A DNA stretch of 64,000 nucleotides from Prorocentrum cordatum (lineage: Eukaryota; Sar; Dinophyceae; Prorocentrales; Prorocentraceae): positions 146,489 to 210,488 of the forward strand of contig CAUYUJ010002736.1 in NCBI GenBank assembly GCA_963575745.1, given 5' to 3'. The position numbers and the translations under genes were made by a program. Positions 11,359 to 23,169 of this stretch are shown here, piece after piece; within the stretch, counting starts at the first letter, position 1; every line of letters starts with the position of its first letter. The notes under the pieces are model-generated. The model ran no database searches, was not told the DNA's origin, and saw only the letters and a list, made by a program, of their open reading frames with translations.

Positions 11359-12822
11359 GTCGGGCGTGTCCTGCTATTCAGGAATAGTCAAAAAAATAGT
11401 CAGGGGATGTTTTGTTTTGAGTAGTGTTTGGCATCTTTTGATTATTATTTTGATACTTTTTCCCAACCATCCTGTGGTGTTGGGTCCTCGTTTTGAAGAG
11501 ACAGCGCCCCGCGTCTCCTTCCTTCCTCCTCCCCCTCCTCCCTCCTCTCCTCCTCCCCCTCCTCCCTCCTCCCCCTCCTTGCCTTTGCTCTCCGCACACC
11601 CCTCACACGTTTCGTAGCCCCGTAGGGAGCTCCACCGAAGGCCCCAGTGGTTGCCATCGCATGCGTTTCCCCAACCCTGGGCAACGTTTCGTGGCCCCAT
11701 AGGGAGCTCCACCGAAGGCCCCAGTGGTTGCTCTCGCATGCGTTTCCCCCACCCTGGGCAGCGTTTCGTGGCCCCATAGGGAGCTCCACCGAAGGCCCCA
11801 GTGGTTGCTCTCGCATGCGTTTGCCCCACCCTGGGCAGCGCTTCGTAGCCCCATAGGGAGCTCCACCGAAGGCCCCAGTGGTTGCTCTCGCATGCGTTTC
11901 CCCCACCCTGGGCAGCGCTTCGTGGCCCCATAGGGAGCTCCACCGAAGGAAGGCCCCAGTGGTTGCTCTCGCATGCGTTTTCCCCACCCTGGGCAGCGCT
12001 TCGTGGCCCCATAGGGAGCTCCACCGAAGGCCCCAGTGGTTGCTCTCGCATGCGTTTCCCCCATCCTGGGCAGCGCGTCGTGGCACCATAGGGAGCCCCA
12101 CCGAAGGCACCAGCGGTTGCTCTCGCATGCGTTTCCCCCGCCCTGGGCAGCGCCTCGTGGCCCCATAGGGAGCCCCACCGAAGGCCCCAGCGGTTGCTCT
12201 CGCATGCGTTTCCCCCAATCTGGGCAGCGCTTCGTGGCCCCATAGGGAGCTCCACCGAAGGCCCCAGTGGCTGCTCTCGCATGCGTTTCCCCCGCCCTGG
12301 GCAGCGTTTCGTGGCCCCATAGGGAGCTCCACCGAAGGCCCCAGTGGTTGCTCTCGCATGCGTTTTTTTCCACCCTGGGCAGCGTTTCGTAGCCCCAGGG
12401 AGCTCCACCGAAGGCCCCAGTGATTGCTCTCGCATGCGGTTCCCCCACCCAGGGCAGCGCTTCGTGGCCCCATAGGGAGCTCCACCGAAGGCCCCAGCGG
12501 CTGCTCTCGCATGCGTTTCCCCCACCCTGGGCAGCGCTTCGTGGCCCCATAGGGAGCTCCACCGAAGGCCCCAGTGGCTGCTCTCGCATGCGGTTCCCCC
12601 GCCCAGGGCAGCGCTTCGTGGCGCCATAGGGAGCTCCACCGAAGGCCCCAGTGGTTGCCCTCGCATGCGGTTCCCCCGCCCAAGGCAGCGTTTCGTGGCC
12701 ACATAGGGAGCCCCACCGAAAGCGGCACCCACAGCGCGTTACGAACAATTGCTTATGGTTGGGTCCTTCGCCAGGATAATTATTTTTCGTCCAACATCCG
12801 CTTGTAGGGGGACATGCCCGAC
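11359..12822. mobile_element. TCGGG-type MITE enlarged by a satellite element
   Basis: Ends GTCGGGCGTGTCC (11359-11371) and its inverse (12810-12822, one mismatch). The left part shares ATAGTCAGGGGAT-type sequence with the short relatives at 27310-27493 and 61482-61639. The interior is occupied by the 77-bp satellite element. Confidence 0.7.
11461..12780 (+). repeat. 77-bp satellite element, copy 1
   Basis: Head CATCCTGTGGTGTTGGGTCC, a polypyrimidine stretch, then about 14 tandem 77-bp units (11606-12722) with the core GGCCCCATAGGGAGCTCCAC and TCGCATGCGTTTCCCCC, then a tail GGTTGGGTCCTTCGCCAGGA. Open frames on both strands are by-products of the unit. Confidence 0.92.
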
Positions 12823-12857
12823 CTACGTAAAGCTACACGCAAGAGAGACCCTGGGTA

Positions 12858-12977
12858 AGATGGACCTTTGGTGCGCAGTTTCTGTGGGGCCGCGGGGCCA
12901 AGCACAAGCGCGCAAGACGCCGTTGCCGCCTCGCGTTCGGTGATCGGGGGACCCCAGTGGGCCCGCACCAAAGGTCA
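12858..12977. repeat. Foldback with GACCTTTGGTGCG arms
   Basis: GACCTTTGGTGCG near 12861 is mirrored by CGCACCAAAGGTC near 12963. A worn relative spans about 3330-3655. Confidence 0.7.
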
Positions 12978-13009
12978 CTCTGGCGAAAGGTCACTCTTAC
13001 GTTTATGAT

Positions 13010-13843
13010 GTTCCAAGCCTACTTTAGCCATGATCGCCAGAAAGAGTTTCGGGCACCAGACAAAAGTACCGAAACTCGAGGGTTTTCACGTGTCGGGCCC
13101 TGGGAGACACTCGTCCGACACTGTTTCGACACTCTTTCGACACTTTTCCAGGTGCTCGAAATTATTTCCGGGATTTGGTCCTGAAGTGCGACGGGAACAA
13201 CATAATGTTACGTGTCGCCGAAAGGACATGATCATGACACCATGATGCCGTACTCGCTACCGCCACCGCGCACACTATGATGGGCATTATTGTGGGTAGG
13301 CTCGCGAGCGCGAGACGCTGCACAAAGCAAGTGCTTTGCCGTTCGTGGGCCCAGATTCAGAAGGTACAGATGGGCACAAGCACACAGAAGTAGAGGTTTC
13401 TATGAGAGCGTGGGAAGATACGACAGATGGAGGAGAATATGTGAGAGTGTGGGGAGATACGACAGATGGAGGGGAAGAGGGAGACCCAGGAAATATGAGC
13501 ATCTAGGATCTGTGTAGATTTGTCTGTGTCTCCGTGGGCTCCAGACTGAAGCATCAAATTGTCGGACGCTTGTGAGCACAGCCTCCCCCCATCTGCGGCT
13601 GGCCGGCGAGGGCATCCTCAGGATGTACGCGGTCCGCTCCGAGGTCGGTGCGATCGAAACGGGGGCGGAAAGAGTGGAGACGAAGACCGACAGATCCCAA
13701 GCCGACGGCAGACGCTGTTGGCCATGCGACTTCCTGTCGCAAGTGGACGCGCGTCCAGGGCAACCCCAGCAGCGAGTCCTCCGCGAAATGGGCAGGCAGT
13801 GCCGTCGAGGAGCAACAGGTTGCATACAGTCGGGGCCCTGAAG
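13010..13843. other. Low-copy stretch; possible exon near 13590-13690
   Basis: GATACGACAGATGGAGG is tandemly repeated twice (13415-13470). The frame about 13590-13690 reads LRLAGEGILRMYAVRSE and on, weakly protein-like. Otherwise nothing recognised. Confidence 0.35.
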
Positions 13844-13984
13844 AAGGAACCCTTTTCGTTGGGGAGGGGCTCCGTGTTCCTTGATTGTTTCGCGGCTTGC
13901 CTCAGGTTGTCCTTAGGCTTTCGATATGACATCAAAGGTTAACTTATGGAAAATAGGGGCCGCGTTCCTTATTTAGGGTTCCTT
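13844..13984 (+). repeat. MITE-like AAGGAACCC repeat, copy 2
   Basis: Same ends and interior (GGCTTGCCTCAGG, TTAACTTATGGAAAA) as 9258-9398. Confidence 0.85.
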
Positions 13985-14788
13985 CGGAAAATAGGGGAAA
14001 ATATGGGAAGTGGGAGGGACACAAACACCCAGAACACATGGGAAAAGATAGAGAATCCTTTTGTTTGTGTGCATTCATTGTGTGTATTTATTGTGTGTGT
14101 CCCAGTTCCCCTTCATACGCATACGCGTTCCGGGGTCGGCGCGGAGGTCTCCGAGCGGCGCCGGAGCTCCCCGGCGGCACCCCGCCCCTGCTGCGCTCCG
14201 GCGCGCGCCGGGGGGAGGGGGGCCAACGCCGCTCCGAGGCGCACCAGCGCGGGCCTCCGAGAGATTACTCCGGATTTCGTACAAAAAGGTCCTTTGGGTG
14301 GCCGGCGCGATCGGTCGGGGCCCTCTTGGGCAGCAGTCAAGAGCTCGGCACGCCAGGGGCGCGATTTTTGGTCCGTCCGTGTCCGTCCCTCGGTTTTGTG
14401 TGAGGGGTGCTCCAGATTTCGTAATCAAAGGGGGGGGGTCCTGGACCCTCCAAGACAAGCCATTTCAGGTCTCCCCCGTGGGAGAGCCCTCCCAAACATC
14501 GTCCCCAGACCCCCCAGGCCCTCCAAGATAGCCTGGAAGAGACCCCCCCCCCCCTCGAAATGAGACCCCCCTCCCTTTATTACGAAATCTGGAGTATGCT
14601 AGTGCAGCCTTCTGCTCCTGTATGCTGTCGGTCTTCTTTTCCGCTCTTCGGCGGGCGAGACACGTCCGTGTCCACGCCCTCGCGGGCCAGGCGCCTGGGC
14701 CGCGACCCCGCGGATACAGGGCGTCTCGTTCGCGGATGCCCCGCGCGGACCCCCCCGGAAAGGATTTGCGCGACCGCGTATTCGTCGG
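13985..14788. other. No recognised gene
   Basis: GC-rich with G and C runs; a TGTGTGC-rich patch at 14061-14100. Nothing identified. Confidence 0.45.
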
Positions 14789-14976
14789 GGGCGGAAAAGA
14801 GGGGGGTGATGACTAGGGGGGGGTGGATATCATGGCGGGGGCCATGATATTTCCCCAGATTTTATGGCGCCTCTTCTTATTTCATTACGTCCCTGGCCCC
14901 TCCGCTGGGCCGCGCACATGCCGCCGGTCATGATTTGCACCCCCCCCTCTCGGACACCCCCCTCTTGGCCGCTCCC
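14789..14976 (+). repeat. Dispersed GGTGATGACTAGGGGG repeat, copy 2
   Basis: Same order of landmarks as 9495-9684. Confidence 0.85.
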
Positions 14977-15099
14977 GAATTCGCTGGATCGCGCTCCAGA
15001 ACCCAGACCGCGAGGGTGCGGAGACGGATGCGTTCGCCGTTTTTGGATCCTGGAACACACACACTGGCATGAACATACACTTTGGGACTTTTTGGGAAG

Positions 15100-15217
15100 T
15101 CCGCACGGGTTTCTCAGATCGGTGCTGCACCCCCCTGCCTGGCGCAAGGAGCGAGGCAGGGGCGGCGCTGGAGGCGCCGCCAGGGGGATCAGTGCCGATC
15201 CGAGAAATCCGCGCGGA
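15100..15217. repeat. Foldback family 2, copy
   Basis: TCCGCACGGGTTTCTCAGATC is mirrored by the GATCCGAGAAATCCGCGCGGA arm. The central GGCGGCGC..GGCGCCGCC is retained. Confidence 0.82.
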
Positions 15218-15492
15218 CCTCCGACAGTGCATGTTTGTGCTACGGTAGGTTCATGCGGTGTTGGCGCGCCGACGACACCGGCGAAGTCATTTTTCCTCCC
15301 CAGGGTAACGCAAACCCTCCCCCGGGTAATGTTAACGATCGTCTGGGGGGGGGCCTGGACCCCCCCTATCCTGGGGGCACATCGGCGATTGATGCGCCGG
15401 TGGCGCGGACGCACCCTGGCGGGTGCACGGCGCTGCTGCCCCCACCCCCCTGGGCAACAACAATTACCCAGGAAAGCAAAAAGGACGGTCAC

Positions 15493-15566
15493 CAAGGTTG
15501 AATGCTCCGACGCGGAAGCACCGAGGGACACGGTGACGCCAGTTGACCCGGCGGCATTCAACCTTG
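15493..15566. repeat. Small foldback
   Basis: AAGGTTGAATGC and GCATTCAACCTT enclose about 50 bp. Confidence 0.7.
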
Positions 15567-15861
15567 GAAGATCGGGGCCGGGTTCAGGGTCGAGCTATCG
15601 ACGCGGCGACGAAAATTGTTGCGCGCGCCGACGCCGCACGAGCCTACCGTACTGCTTGTTCGCCTACCGTACTGCTTGTTCGCCATGAGGCCAGCCAGGA
15701 CCACGAGCTCGCCTCGCTCGGGGGGGGCGCCCTCGGCGGCTTCACTGTGGCGTCGCGCGTGGCGCGCCTGGCGTCGCGCGCTAGGGACGGGCGGAGGTCG
15801 GGCAGTGCCGAAGGGGGGGTCACCGCTACACGCCGGTCGTTGAGAGTAGGTGCGCAGCACC

Positions 15862-15873
15862 CCGCAGTTGCGG
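15862..15873 (+). repeat. Isolated copy of the 12-bp hairpin outside the transposon
   Basis: An exact CCGCAGTTGCGG, the only full copy I noticed outside 44617-61040. No transposon terminal repeat is nearby. Confidence 0.6.
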
Positions 15874-16000
15874 ATAAGATCGGGGGCCCCCAAACGGGGT
15901 GGTGACCACACCGTGTGGTGAGTCGGTGGGGATTCGGGGACCCCGCACGGCTTTGAGGCTCGGGTCGTTCTCCGAGGACGTCTCGGGCGACTGGGGCCTC

Positions 16001-16095
16001 CTCCTCCTCCTCCTCCTCCTCCCCCTTCCTCCTCCTCCTCCTCCTCCTTCTCCTCCTCCTCCTCCTCCTCCTTCTCCTCCTCCTCCTCCTCCTCC
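16001..16095 (+). repeat. CCT microsatellite
   Basis: About 30 CCT units with a few CTT changes. Confidence 0.92.
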
Positions 16096-16204
16096 CAAGA
16101 CCGTGCGGTGACGGACCGTGAGGTGAGGTCTTAGGGCCGGGGGAATTTCCAGGTCACCGCACGGTGTGTCGCCGCACCGCTTCGGGACTCCAAAGAAGAG
16201 AGTG

Positions 16205-16295
16205 AGGGAGCGGGCGTGGGGTGTGGGTCGCGGGGTGGGTCGCAGGTGGGTCGCGGGGTGGGTCGGGGGCGGGTCGCGGGGTGGCCGCGGGCGAG
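16205..16295 (+). repeat. GGGTCGCGGGGT minisatellite
   Basis: Tandem units of about 11 bp. The complementary form (CCCGCGACCCA) recurs at 33825-34090 and 34255-34320. Confidence 0.8.
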
Positions 16296-16379
16296 GACGA
16301 CGACAACCACGCAGCAACGGAACAACAACAACAAGCAGAGTCCGCGCCGCAGAGTCCCACTTCAGTTACGCACCCAGGG

Positions 16380-16580
16380 ATAGTGAATGGCCGTTCGGCC
16401 CCCTCACTCTGACCTCTGGATATCCAGATCCCAATCTACTTTAGGCGCCTTCCCACTTCAAGAGTCTAGCCGTTTTCCTCCTTCCTCTTCAGGGGGCGTG
16501 CGCAAGCCCAATTCGTTTTCAACGTCCTCCTACTTCATGTTTGTTCCCAATTCTTCCGACCGACGGGTACAATAGTTCGG
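16380..16580 (+). repeat. Dispersed repeat shared with 42520-42740
   Basis: Both hold CCCAGATCCC, TTTAGGCGCC/TTCAGGCGCC, CAAGAGTC, GTCCTCCTAC and TTC(T/G)ACCG in the same order. Diverged. Confidence 0.6.
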
Positions 16581-16639
16581 AAGCAAATCGTTGGAATTCC
16601 GTGTGTCCTCGCAATTCCGTCTTTCGATTGCGTCAGCGT

Positions 16640-16755
16640 TGATTCACGTCACGTAATCGGTGAGATCGCGCCGATTTCGCGTCGATCAGCGTCGGCTAGC
16701 GTCGACTAGCGTCGGTTCAGCGTCGATTGACGTAGATTGGCGCTGATTCGCAAGA
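16640..16755 (+). repeat. Degenerate AGCGTCGATT repeats
   Basis: Some eight units of 10-12 bp varying around GCGTCGACTA. Confidence 0.65.
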
Positions 16756-16904
16756 GTCAATCGGATGGGAGGCTCCCATGAGTTGCCACCGAGAGGTATA
16801 AGGAAACAAGTAAGTGGCATTGGTTCAGTTGTTGTTGCTTTTGTTGTTGTTGGCTTTCATGTCTCAAGAATCTTACAAGTAGTCGGCCTGGACCCCAAAC
16901 TGTG

Positions 16905-17480
16905 TGTTTCTGGCAATCGATGTTGTGCAGTCTATGTGTTGCAATCTAGGTTGTGCAATCTATGCTGTTGTGCACTGTGCGGCGCAATCCACTTGGTGCA
17001 ATACAGGTCGTGCACTCCTATGTAGTCCAATACATGTGGTCAATTGTTTTCGCTCGCCTGCACGCCATGTGAGGTATCTCAGTGGCTTCACGTCTGCGTT
17101 GCCGAGCTTACCATCGTGCAACATAGCGCTGAAACAACAGAGAAGTTCGCAACTCATATAGTGACTTCATGTGGTGCAATCAATGCGGTCACATGTCTGT
17201 TGTGCAAGCCATGTAGTTCAGCCTGAGTGGTGCACTCTACGTGGTACCATATAAGGTGATCAACAGATGTGGTGCAATACACGTTGCGCGATTTATGGTG
17301 TAATTGATCTTCTGCACTGTTGTGCAATCCATGTGGTACACCCCTATGTTGGCAAACACTATATGATGTACAATCTATGTGGTGCAGTCTGAGTAGTGCC
17401 ATTCACCATTCAGGCGGTGCAACCTATGCTGTGCACTCGATGCGGGGAATACACGTGGTGCAGTCTATGCAGTGCAATGA
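16905..17480 (+). repeat. Degenerate TGTGCAATCTATG repeats
   Basis: Dozens of units of about 13-20 bp built on TGCAATC(T/C)ATGT. Related stretch at 22235-22400. Confidence 0.75.
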
Positions 17481-17599
17481 ATTTCTGTTCGCAGTGAGTT
17501 GTCCACTCCACTGCTCGCGCAAACATCCCACCCACCCGCCCGCAACTTGGTTTGCAAAATCTCTTAAGACCGTGACGGTGGGTACCACATGGCACTTGG

Positions 17600-17708
17600 C
17601 AACAATAGCGACGCCGACGACGACAGCGACAACGACGATGACGACGCCGCCGACAACGACTACGACGACACCGACGACGTCTCCAACGACTTCGACGACG
17701 ACGACGAC

Positions 17709-17766
<58 letters not shown>

Positions 17767-18372
17767 ACGAGCGACGACGACGATGACAACGACGACGACG
17801 ATGACGACGCCGACGACGACGATAACGACGACACCGACGACGACGACGACGTCAACGACGCCGACGACGACGACGACGACGACGACGACGGCGCCGACGA
17901 CGACGACGCCGACGTCGACGACGACGAAGACGACAACGACGCCGACGCCGACGACGACGACGACGACGACGTCGCCAACGAAGACAACGAGGAAGGAGGG
18001 AGGACGACGACGGCGACAACGACGACAACGACGAGGGAGGAGGGAGGACGGCGACGACGCGAACGACGAAGAAGGAGGAAGGACGGCGACGCCGACGACG
18101 ACAACGACGAGGGAGGAGGGAGACGACGACGACGACGACAACGACGACGACGACGGGCGACGACATAGGAGGGACGACGACGAGACGCCGACGACGGACG
18201 ACGACGACGACGAGGGAGGAGGAGGACGGACGACCACGGCGACAACGACGACGGAAACGACCACGACGCCAAAGAGGACGACGACGAACACGAGGAAGAG
18301 GACGACGTAGGCGACGACGACGACGACAACGACGCGGGAGGAGAGAGGACGACGACGACGACGACGACGCAA
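17600..18372 (+). repeat. CGA/GAC trinucleotide array
   Basis: About 770 bp dominated by CGA with AGGGAGGAGG interruptions. Long open frames on both strands are artefacts of the repeat. A second array lies at 19801-20235. Confidence 0.93.
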
Positions 18373-18860
18373 TAGCGCGCGCGCACGCTTTTGTTGAACA
18401 TCCGTGTTGCGAAACCTTGTGTTTTTGTATGTGTTTTGGACACGATTTTGAAATCCTTCCGAAACCGATGGGTTTCGAAGGTTTTCGGCATATGCGCGCG
18501 ACGACGCGCGCGTTTGCATTCCGTCCCATTTTTTGCAGGGGATTCTCGCGACGGCACACGCGCAAGGGCGTTCGACAGATTTCGACATGAGCGCGCGCGA
18601 AGCCCGTTGGGTAGCATTTTGTGAACATCTTGAAAACCATGGTTTTCTTAAGATTTCGCAAGAGCTTTCGCGGAAGCTTTTTTAGCAACTTTGTGTTGCG
18701 ACACCCTGTGTTTTTGTATGTTTTTTGGAAACTCGATTGCGAAAGCCTTCCCGCGCCGAACGTTGTTGAAGGATTTCGGCATGCGCGCGCCACGCACTTC
18801 GTTTCATTTTTTTGCAAGGGATTCGCGAAAAAGTGTTATGTTAGAACAAATCTGCCACCG
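18373..18860 (+). repeat. Dispersed repeat rich in GCGCGCGACGACGCGCGCG
   Basis: Two related subunits (TTGTGTTGCGA.ACC and GGATTTCGGCATGCGCGCG). Copies at 20236-20575 and 21905-22040. Confidence 0.75.
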
Positions 18861-19440
18861 CATAGTGTTTTTTTTACAAGGGAACCTCAGGGGGGGACCC
18901 GGTTTGGCTGGGATGGTACGATTTCATATTTAGGATGGACGAGTGTGCAGACTTTATATAAAATCCTATTATCCCAGGGGGAACCGATAAGTCGAGGGGG
19001 GGAGGGGGGGGAAATTTATTAATCGCTTGGAAAGGAGAATTGATTTTAACAAACGAGTTGGCACATCCCGCGCTCTTGTGGTATGGAGAGACTTTGGTTT
19101 TTCAACAAAACGAGTTGGCACATCCACGCGCTTTGTTAAACATCCCACCCACCCACCCGCAATGTTGGTTTGCGAAAACAAATACGGTGGCGAATTGCGA
19201 TGCTTGCTCGGCGTTGGCTGTGTGCGTCTTTGCGGTCCCCGCGCCAACGAAAGCACGCCGCGCCGCCGCGTACAGCCAGCGGCCAGCTAGTAGTTTGGCG
19301 CGACCGACGCGGCCGTGGTGGCTGCCACTGATTCCGTTGGGCAAATCATCGGGCTCTTATTGTTGCGGGTTTTTTTTGTGGCGGCGGTCTTGGGCGGGCG
19401 CGGACGGTGCAGTTGGCCAACGCCGCCACAGGGTGTAGTA
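18861..19440. other. Low-copy segment with short direct repeats
   Basis: ACGAGTTGGCACATCC occurs twice (19047, 19119). Parts match 22060-22690 and 17500-17590, so this belongs to the same compound repeat. No gene seen. Confidence 0.45.
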
Positions 19441-19459
19441 GGGGCGGGGGGGTGGCTCC

Positions 19460-19800
19460 ATCGATGGTGAGGGGGGGGAGGAGGGGGGGAGGGGGGGGGG
19501 TGAGGGGAGGGTGGGGGATGGTTGGGGGTGGGGGGGGGGGTGGGAGTGGGGTGGGGGGGTGGGGGGTTTTTTTTTTTTTTTTGTCTTTGTTTTTTTTTTT
19601 TTTTATTTTTTTTTTTTTTTGTTTTTTTTTTTTTATTTTTTTTCGCTTTTGATTTTTTTTTCTTTTTTTTTCCACTTTACCTTTTTTATTTTTTTTTTTT
19701 TTCTTATTAATGTTTTGCATTATTTTTTTTTTTTTTTTTTATGTTTTTTTTTTTTTTTTTTTTTTTCTTGTCTTTCATTCACGATCTATTTTTTTTTTTC
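19460..19800 (+). repeat. G-run tract followed by a T-rich tract
   Basis: About 110 bp of GGGGG-dominated sequence, then about 230 bp almost all T. Assembly accuracy is doubtful here. Confidence 0.9.
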
Positions 19801-20235
19801 GGCGACGACGCCAACGACGACGACGACACCACCGACGACGACTACGACGCCGACGCTGACGACGACGACGACGATGACAACGCCGACGACGACGACGCCG
19901 CCGACGACGACGACGACGCCGACGACGACGACGACGGCGACGACGACGACAGCGACGAGGACAACGACGACGACGACGTCGCCAACGAAGACGACGACGA
20001 GGGAGGAGGTACGATGACGACGGCGACGACGACGACGACGGAGGAGGGAAGACGAGGACGACGACGACGACGACGGCGACGGAATAGGAGGGGCAACGGC
20101 GAAACGCCGACGAAGACGACGAGGGAGGAAGGACGACCACGGCGACAACGACGACGGAAACGACGACGACGCCAAGACGGCGACGACGACGACGACGAGG
20201 GAGGAGGGATGACGGCGACGACGACGACGGCGACG
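19801..20235 (+). repeat. Second CGA trinucleotide array
   Basis: CGACGA dominated, with AGGGAGGA breaks, leading into a copy of the GCGCGCG repeat as at 18373. Confidence 0.93.
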
Positions 20236-20580
20236 CAAGTGCGCGCGCGCACGCTTTTGTTGAAAATTCGTGTTGCGAAACCTGGTGGTGTTGTATGTTT
20301 GTTGGGCACGATTTTTTTGACATCCTTCCGACACCGAAGGTTTTTGAAGGATTTCGGCATTCGCGCGCGACGACGCGCGCGTCTGCACTTCGTTTTGTTT
20401 CGCTGGTTGTTCTCGCGACGGCACGCGCGCAAGGGCTTCCGAAAGATTTCGACATACGCGCGCGCGAAGCCCGTTTGGTAGCATTTTTAGATACTGAAAA
20501 CAGTATGGTCCCGTAAGATTTCGCAAGATCGCGCGCGTAAGCTTCCTTAGAAAATCAGTGTTGCGATACCCTGTTTGTTG

Positions 20581-21904
20581 TTCCCAATCATCCTGTGGTG
20601 TTGGGTCCTCGTTTTGAAGAGACGGTCCCCGCTTTCCTCCTTCTCCTCCTCTTCCCCCTCCTCCTTACCGTCCGCATGCGTCCCGCACACCCAGTACAGC
20701 GCTTCGTGGCCCCATAGGGAACCCCACCGAAGGTCCCACTGCTACCGCCCGCATGCGTCCCGGACACCGAGTACAGCGTTTCGTGGACCCATCGGGAATT
20801 CCACCGAAGGTCCCAATGCTACTGCCCGCATGCGTCTCGCACACCCAGTATAGCGTTTCGTGACCCTCCTCCCCCTCCTCCCTGCGTTTCACCCACCCAG
20901 TACAGCGTTTCGTGGCCCCATAGGGAGCCCCACTGAAGGTCCCAGTGCGACCGTCAGCATGCGCCCCGCGCACCCAGTACCGGTTCGTCGCCCCATAATA
21001 GAGGACCCCACCGAAGGTCCCAGCGCTACCGTCCGCATGCGCCCCGCACACCGAGTACAGCGTTTCGTGGCCCCACAGGGAGCTCCACCGAAGGTCCCAG
21101 TGCTAACGTCCGCATGCGTCCCTCAACCCCAGTACAGCGTTTCGTGGCCCTCCTCCCCCTCCTCCCCACGTTTCACATCCCAGTACAGCGTTTCGTGGCC
21201 CCATGGGGAGCTCCACCGAAGGTCCCAGCGCTACCGTCCGCATGCGTTCCGCACACCCAGTACAGCGCTTCGTGGCCCCATCGGGAACCTTACCGAAGGT
21301 CCCAGCGCTACCGTCCGCATGCGTCCCGCACACCCAGTACAGCGTTTCGTGGCCCTCCTCCCCCTCCTGCCTGCGTTTGATCCACCCAGTAAAGCGCTTC
21401 GTGGCCCCATAGGTAGCTCCACCGAAGGCCCCTGTGCCTCCGTTTGCATGCGCCTGGGAAGCCCAATAAGGCACGTTCATCCACCCAGTGCAACGCTTCG
21501 TAGCCTCATAGGGGGCTCCACACGCGGCCCCAGTGCCACCGTCCGTATGCGTCTGGGAAATGTAATTTGGCATTTTCGCTCGCGCAGTGCAGCGCTTCGT
21601 GGCCCCATAGGGGGCTCCACCGAAGCCCCCAGTGGGACCATCCGCGTGCGTCCCGGTACCCAATTTGGCATTTTCACTCACTCGGTAGAGCGCTTCGTGA
21701 CCCCATAGGGAACTCCACCGAAGCCCTCAGTGGGACCGTCCGCATGCGTCCCGGAAACAGAATTCGGCACACCACCCACACAGTACAGCGTTCCCCCCCG
21801 CCCAGTGCAGCGCTTGGTGGCCCCATAGGGAGCTTCACCGAAGCAGACATTCACAATTACAGTATCCACAACTGCAAATGGTTGGGACCTTCGCCAGGAT
21901 AATT
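20581..21904 (+). repeat. 77-bp satellite element, copy 2
   Basis: Same head, pyrimidine stretch, unit and tail as copy 1, but more diverged units (CGTCCGCATGCGTCCCGCAC) broken by CCTCCTCCCCCTCCT insertions. Different flanks from copy 1, so the satellite element moves or spreads as a unit. Confidence 0.9.
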
Positions 21905-22040
21905 GGTTTTTGAGGGAACTCGATTTTGCAATCCTTCCGAAACCTATGTTTTTTTTAAATGGATTTCGGCATGCGCGCGACGACGCGCGCGTGTGCTTTT
22001 CGTTTCAGTTTTTGCAAGGGGTTCTTGAGAACTTATGATT

Positions 22041-23165
22041 TGTGATAAGCGAGTGCGCGCCCATAGTATTTTTGGCAGAGGATGGCGGGGGGAATGATAC
22101 TGGCCTGGCTGGGATATTTTGAACTCATAGTTAGGATGGACGATGGGGCAACATCGTATGCAAATTGCAATACGAAAAGGTGATCCGTTAACACCGGGGG
22201 GTTGGGGCTAGAGTTAATTCTTCTTGTAGAGAGGAGAATCTATGTTGTGCAGTCTACGTGTTGCAATCGATGTTTCGCAATCCATGTGGTGCATTCTATG
22301 CGGTGTAAGCTACATGTTGAAATAAAGTCGATGCGCATTTTATTGCGCAGTCTAGACGTTCCAGCCTTGGTGGCGCAATGTACGCAGTGCAGTTCACCAT
22401 GCCGAACTGGAATTTGTTCACTCCACCGCCCGCCCCCCTGCCACCCGCAATTTGGTTTGCAAACCCATGCGGCGTCGATTGTCATGACTGCTCGGCGCTG
22501 GCTGGCGCATCGCTCTGGTCGCGCTATCGCGCGCAGGTTCGCGCGCATATTGGCCAGCTAGTCTGGTGCGACCCTCGTGGCTGCGGTGGCGCTGATCGCT
22601 GGGCACTTCCCAGCGCGTTTCGCAGGCCCCGCTGACGCGGGGACCTTTCAGCATTTCCGTGCGAGTCGGTGATTCGGGCGGGCGCGGTACCATGGCGACT
22701 TCGACAACGGCAGGCACGATGATGATAGTAGCGATGCTGATGGCGTCGGTGACGATGACGATGGCGAAGCCAATGACGGCGCCGATGCTGATCACGCCGA
22801 TGACGATGATGGTGACCACGTGTCGGTGATTCAGGTTTGGGAAAGATTTCGACATGCGGCCGGCGGGCGCGACTGGCTCGCAGGGTATTGAATCGCTTCG
22901 CTCATTCCGCCGGCCCATTTCGCACGACTGAGCCGCGCATATCCGCCACCGCGCTTGTGGAAGACGCGTAGCTGGGCAGCAGCGGGGCGAGAGTGACAAG
23001 ATGGCCCGAGAGACCTCTGCAGACTTTCGAGATTGGCCGGGGCTGTCCAGGAGGGCCGAAAAGTTTCGAAGGGGATCCTGCCACCGTGCCTTGGTAGAAG
23101 GTTAGAGTCCTCCTGGGTACGCTCGGGGTCGCTCCGGAGAGCTCTAGGCAGTTTCTTAGGATGAA
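22041..23165. other. No recognised gene; contains TGTGCAATC-type repeats and a GATGACGATG patch
   Basis: 22235-22400 is related to 16905-17480. 22700-22815 is a degenerate GATGACGATG stretch. The rest is unrecognised. Confidence 0.5.
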
Positions 23166-23169
23166 GTGT

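Noticed and set aside
11374-12748. Three overlapping minus-strand frames of 380-450 codons with a 25-residue repeat
   Set aside because: The 77-bp satellite is open in all frames; no non-repeat protein is attached.
17320-18817. Long open frames on both strands, Asp/Thr-rich or Val/Ser-rich
   Set aside because: They are translations of the CGA trinucleotide array.
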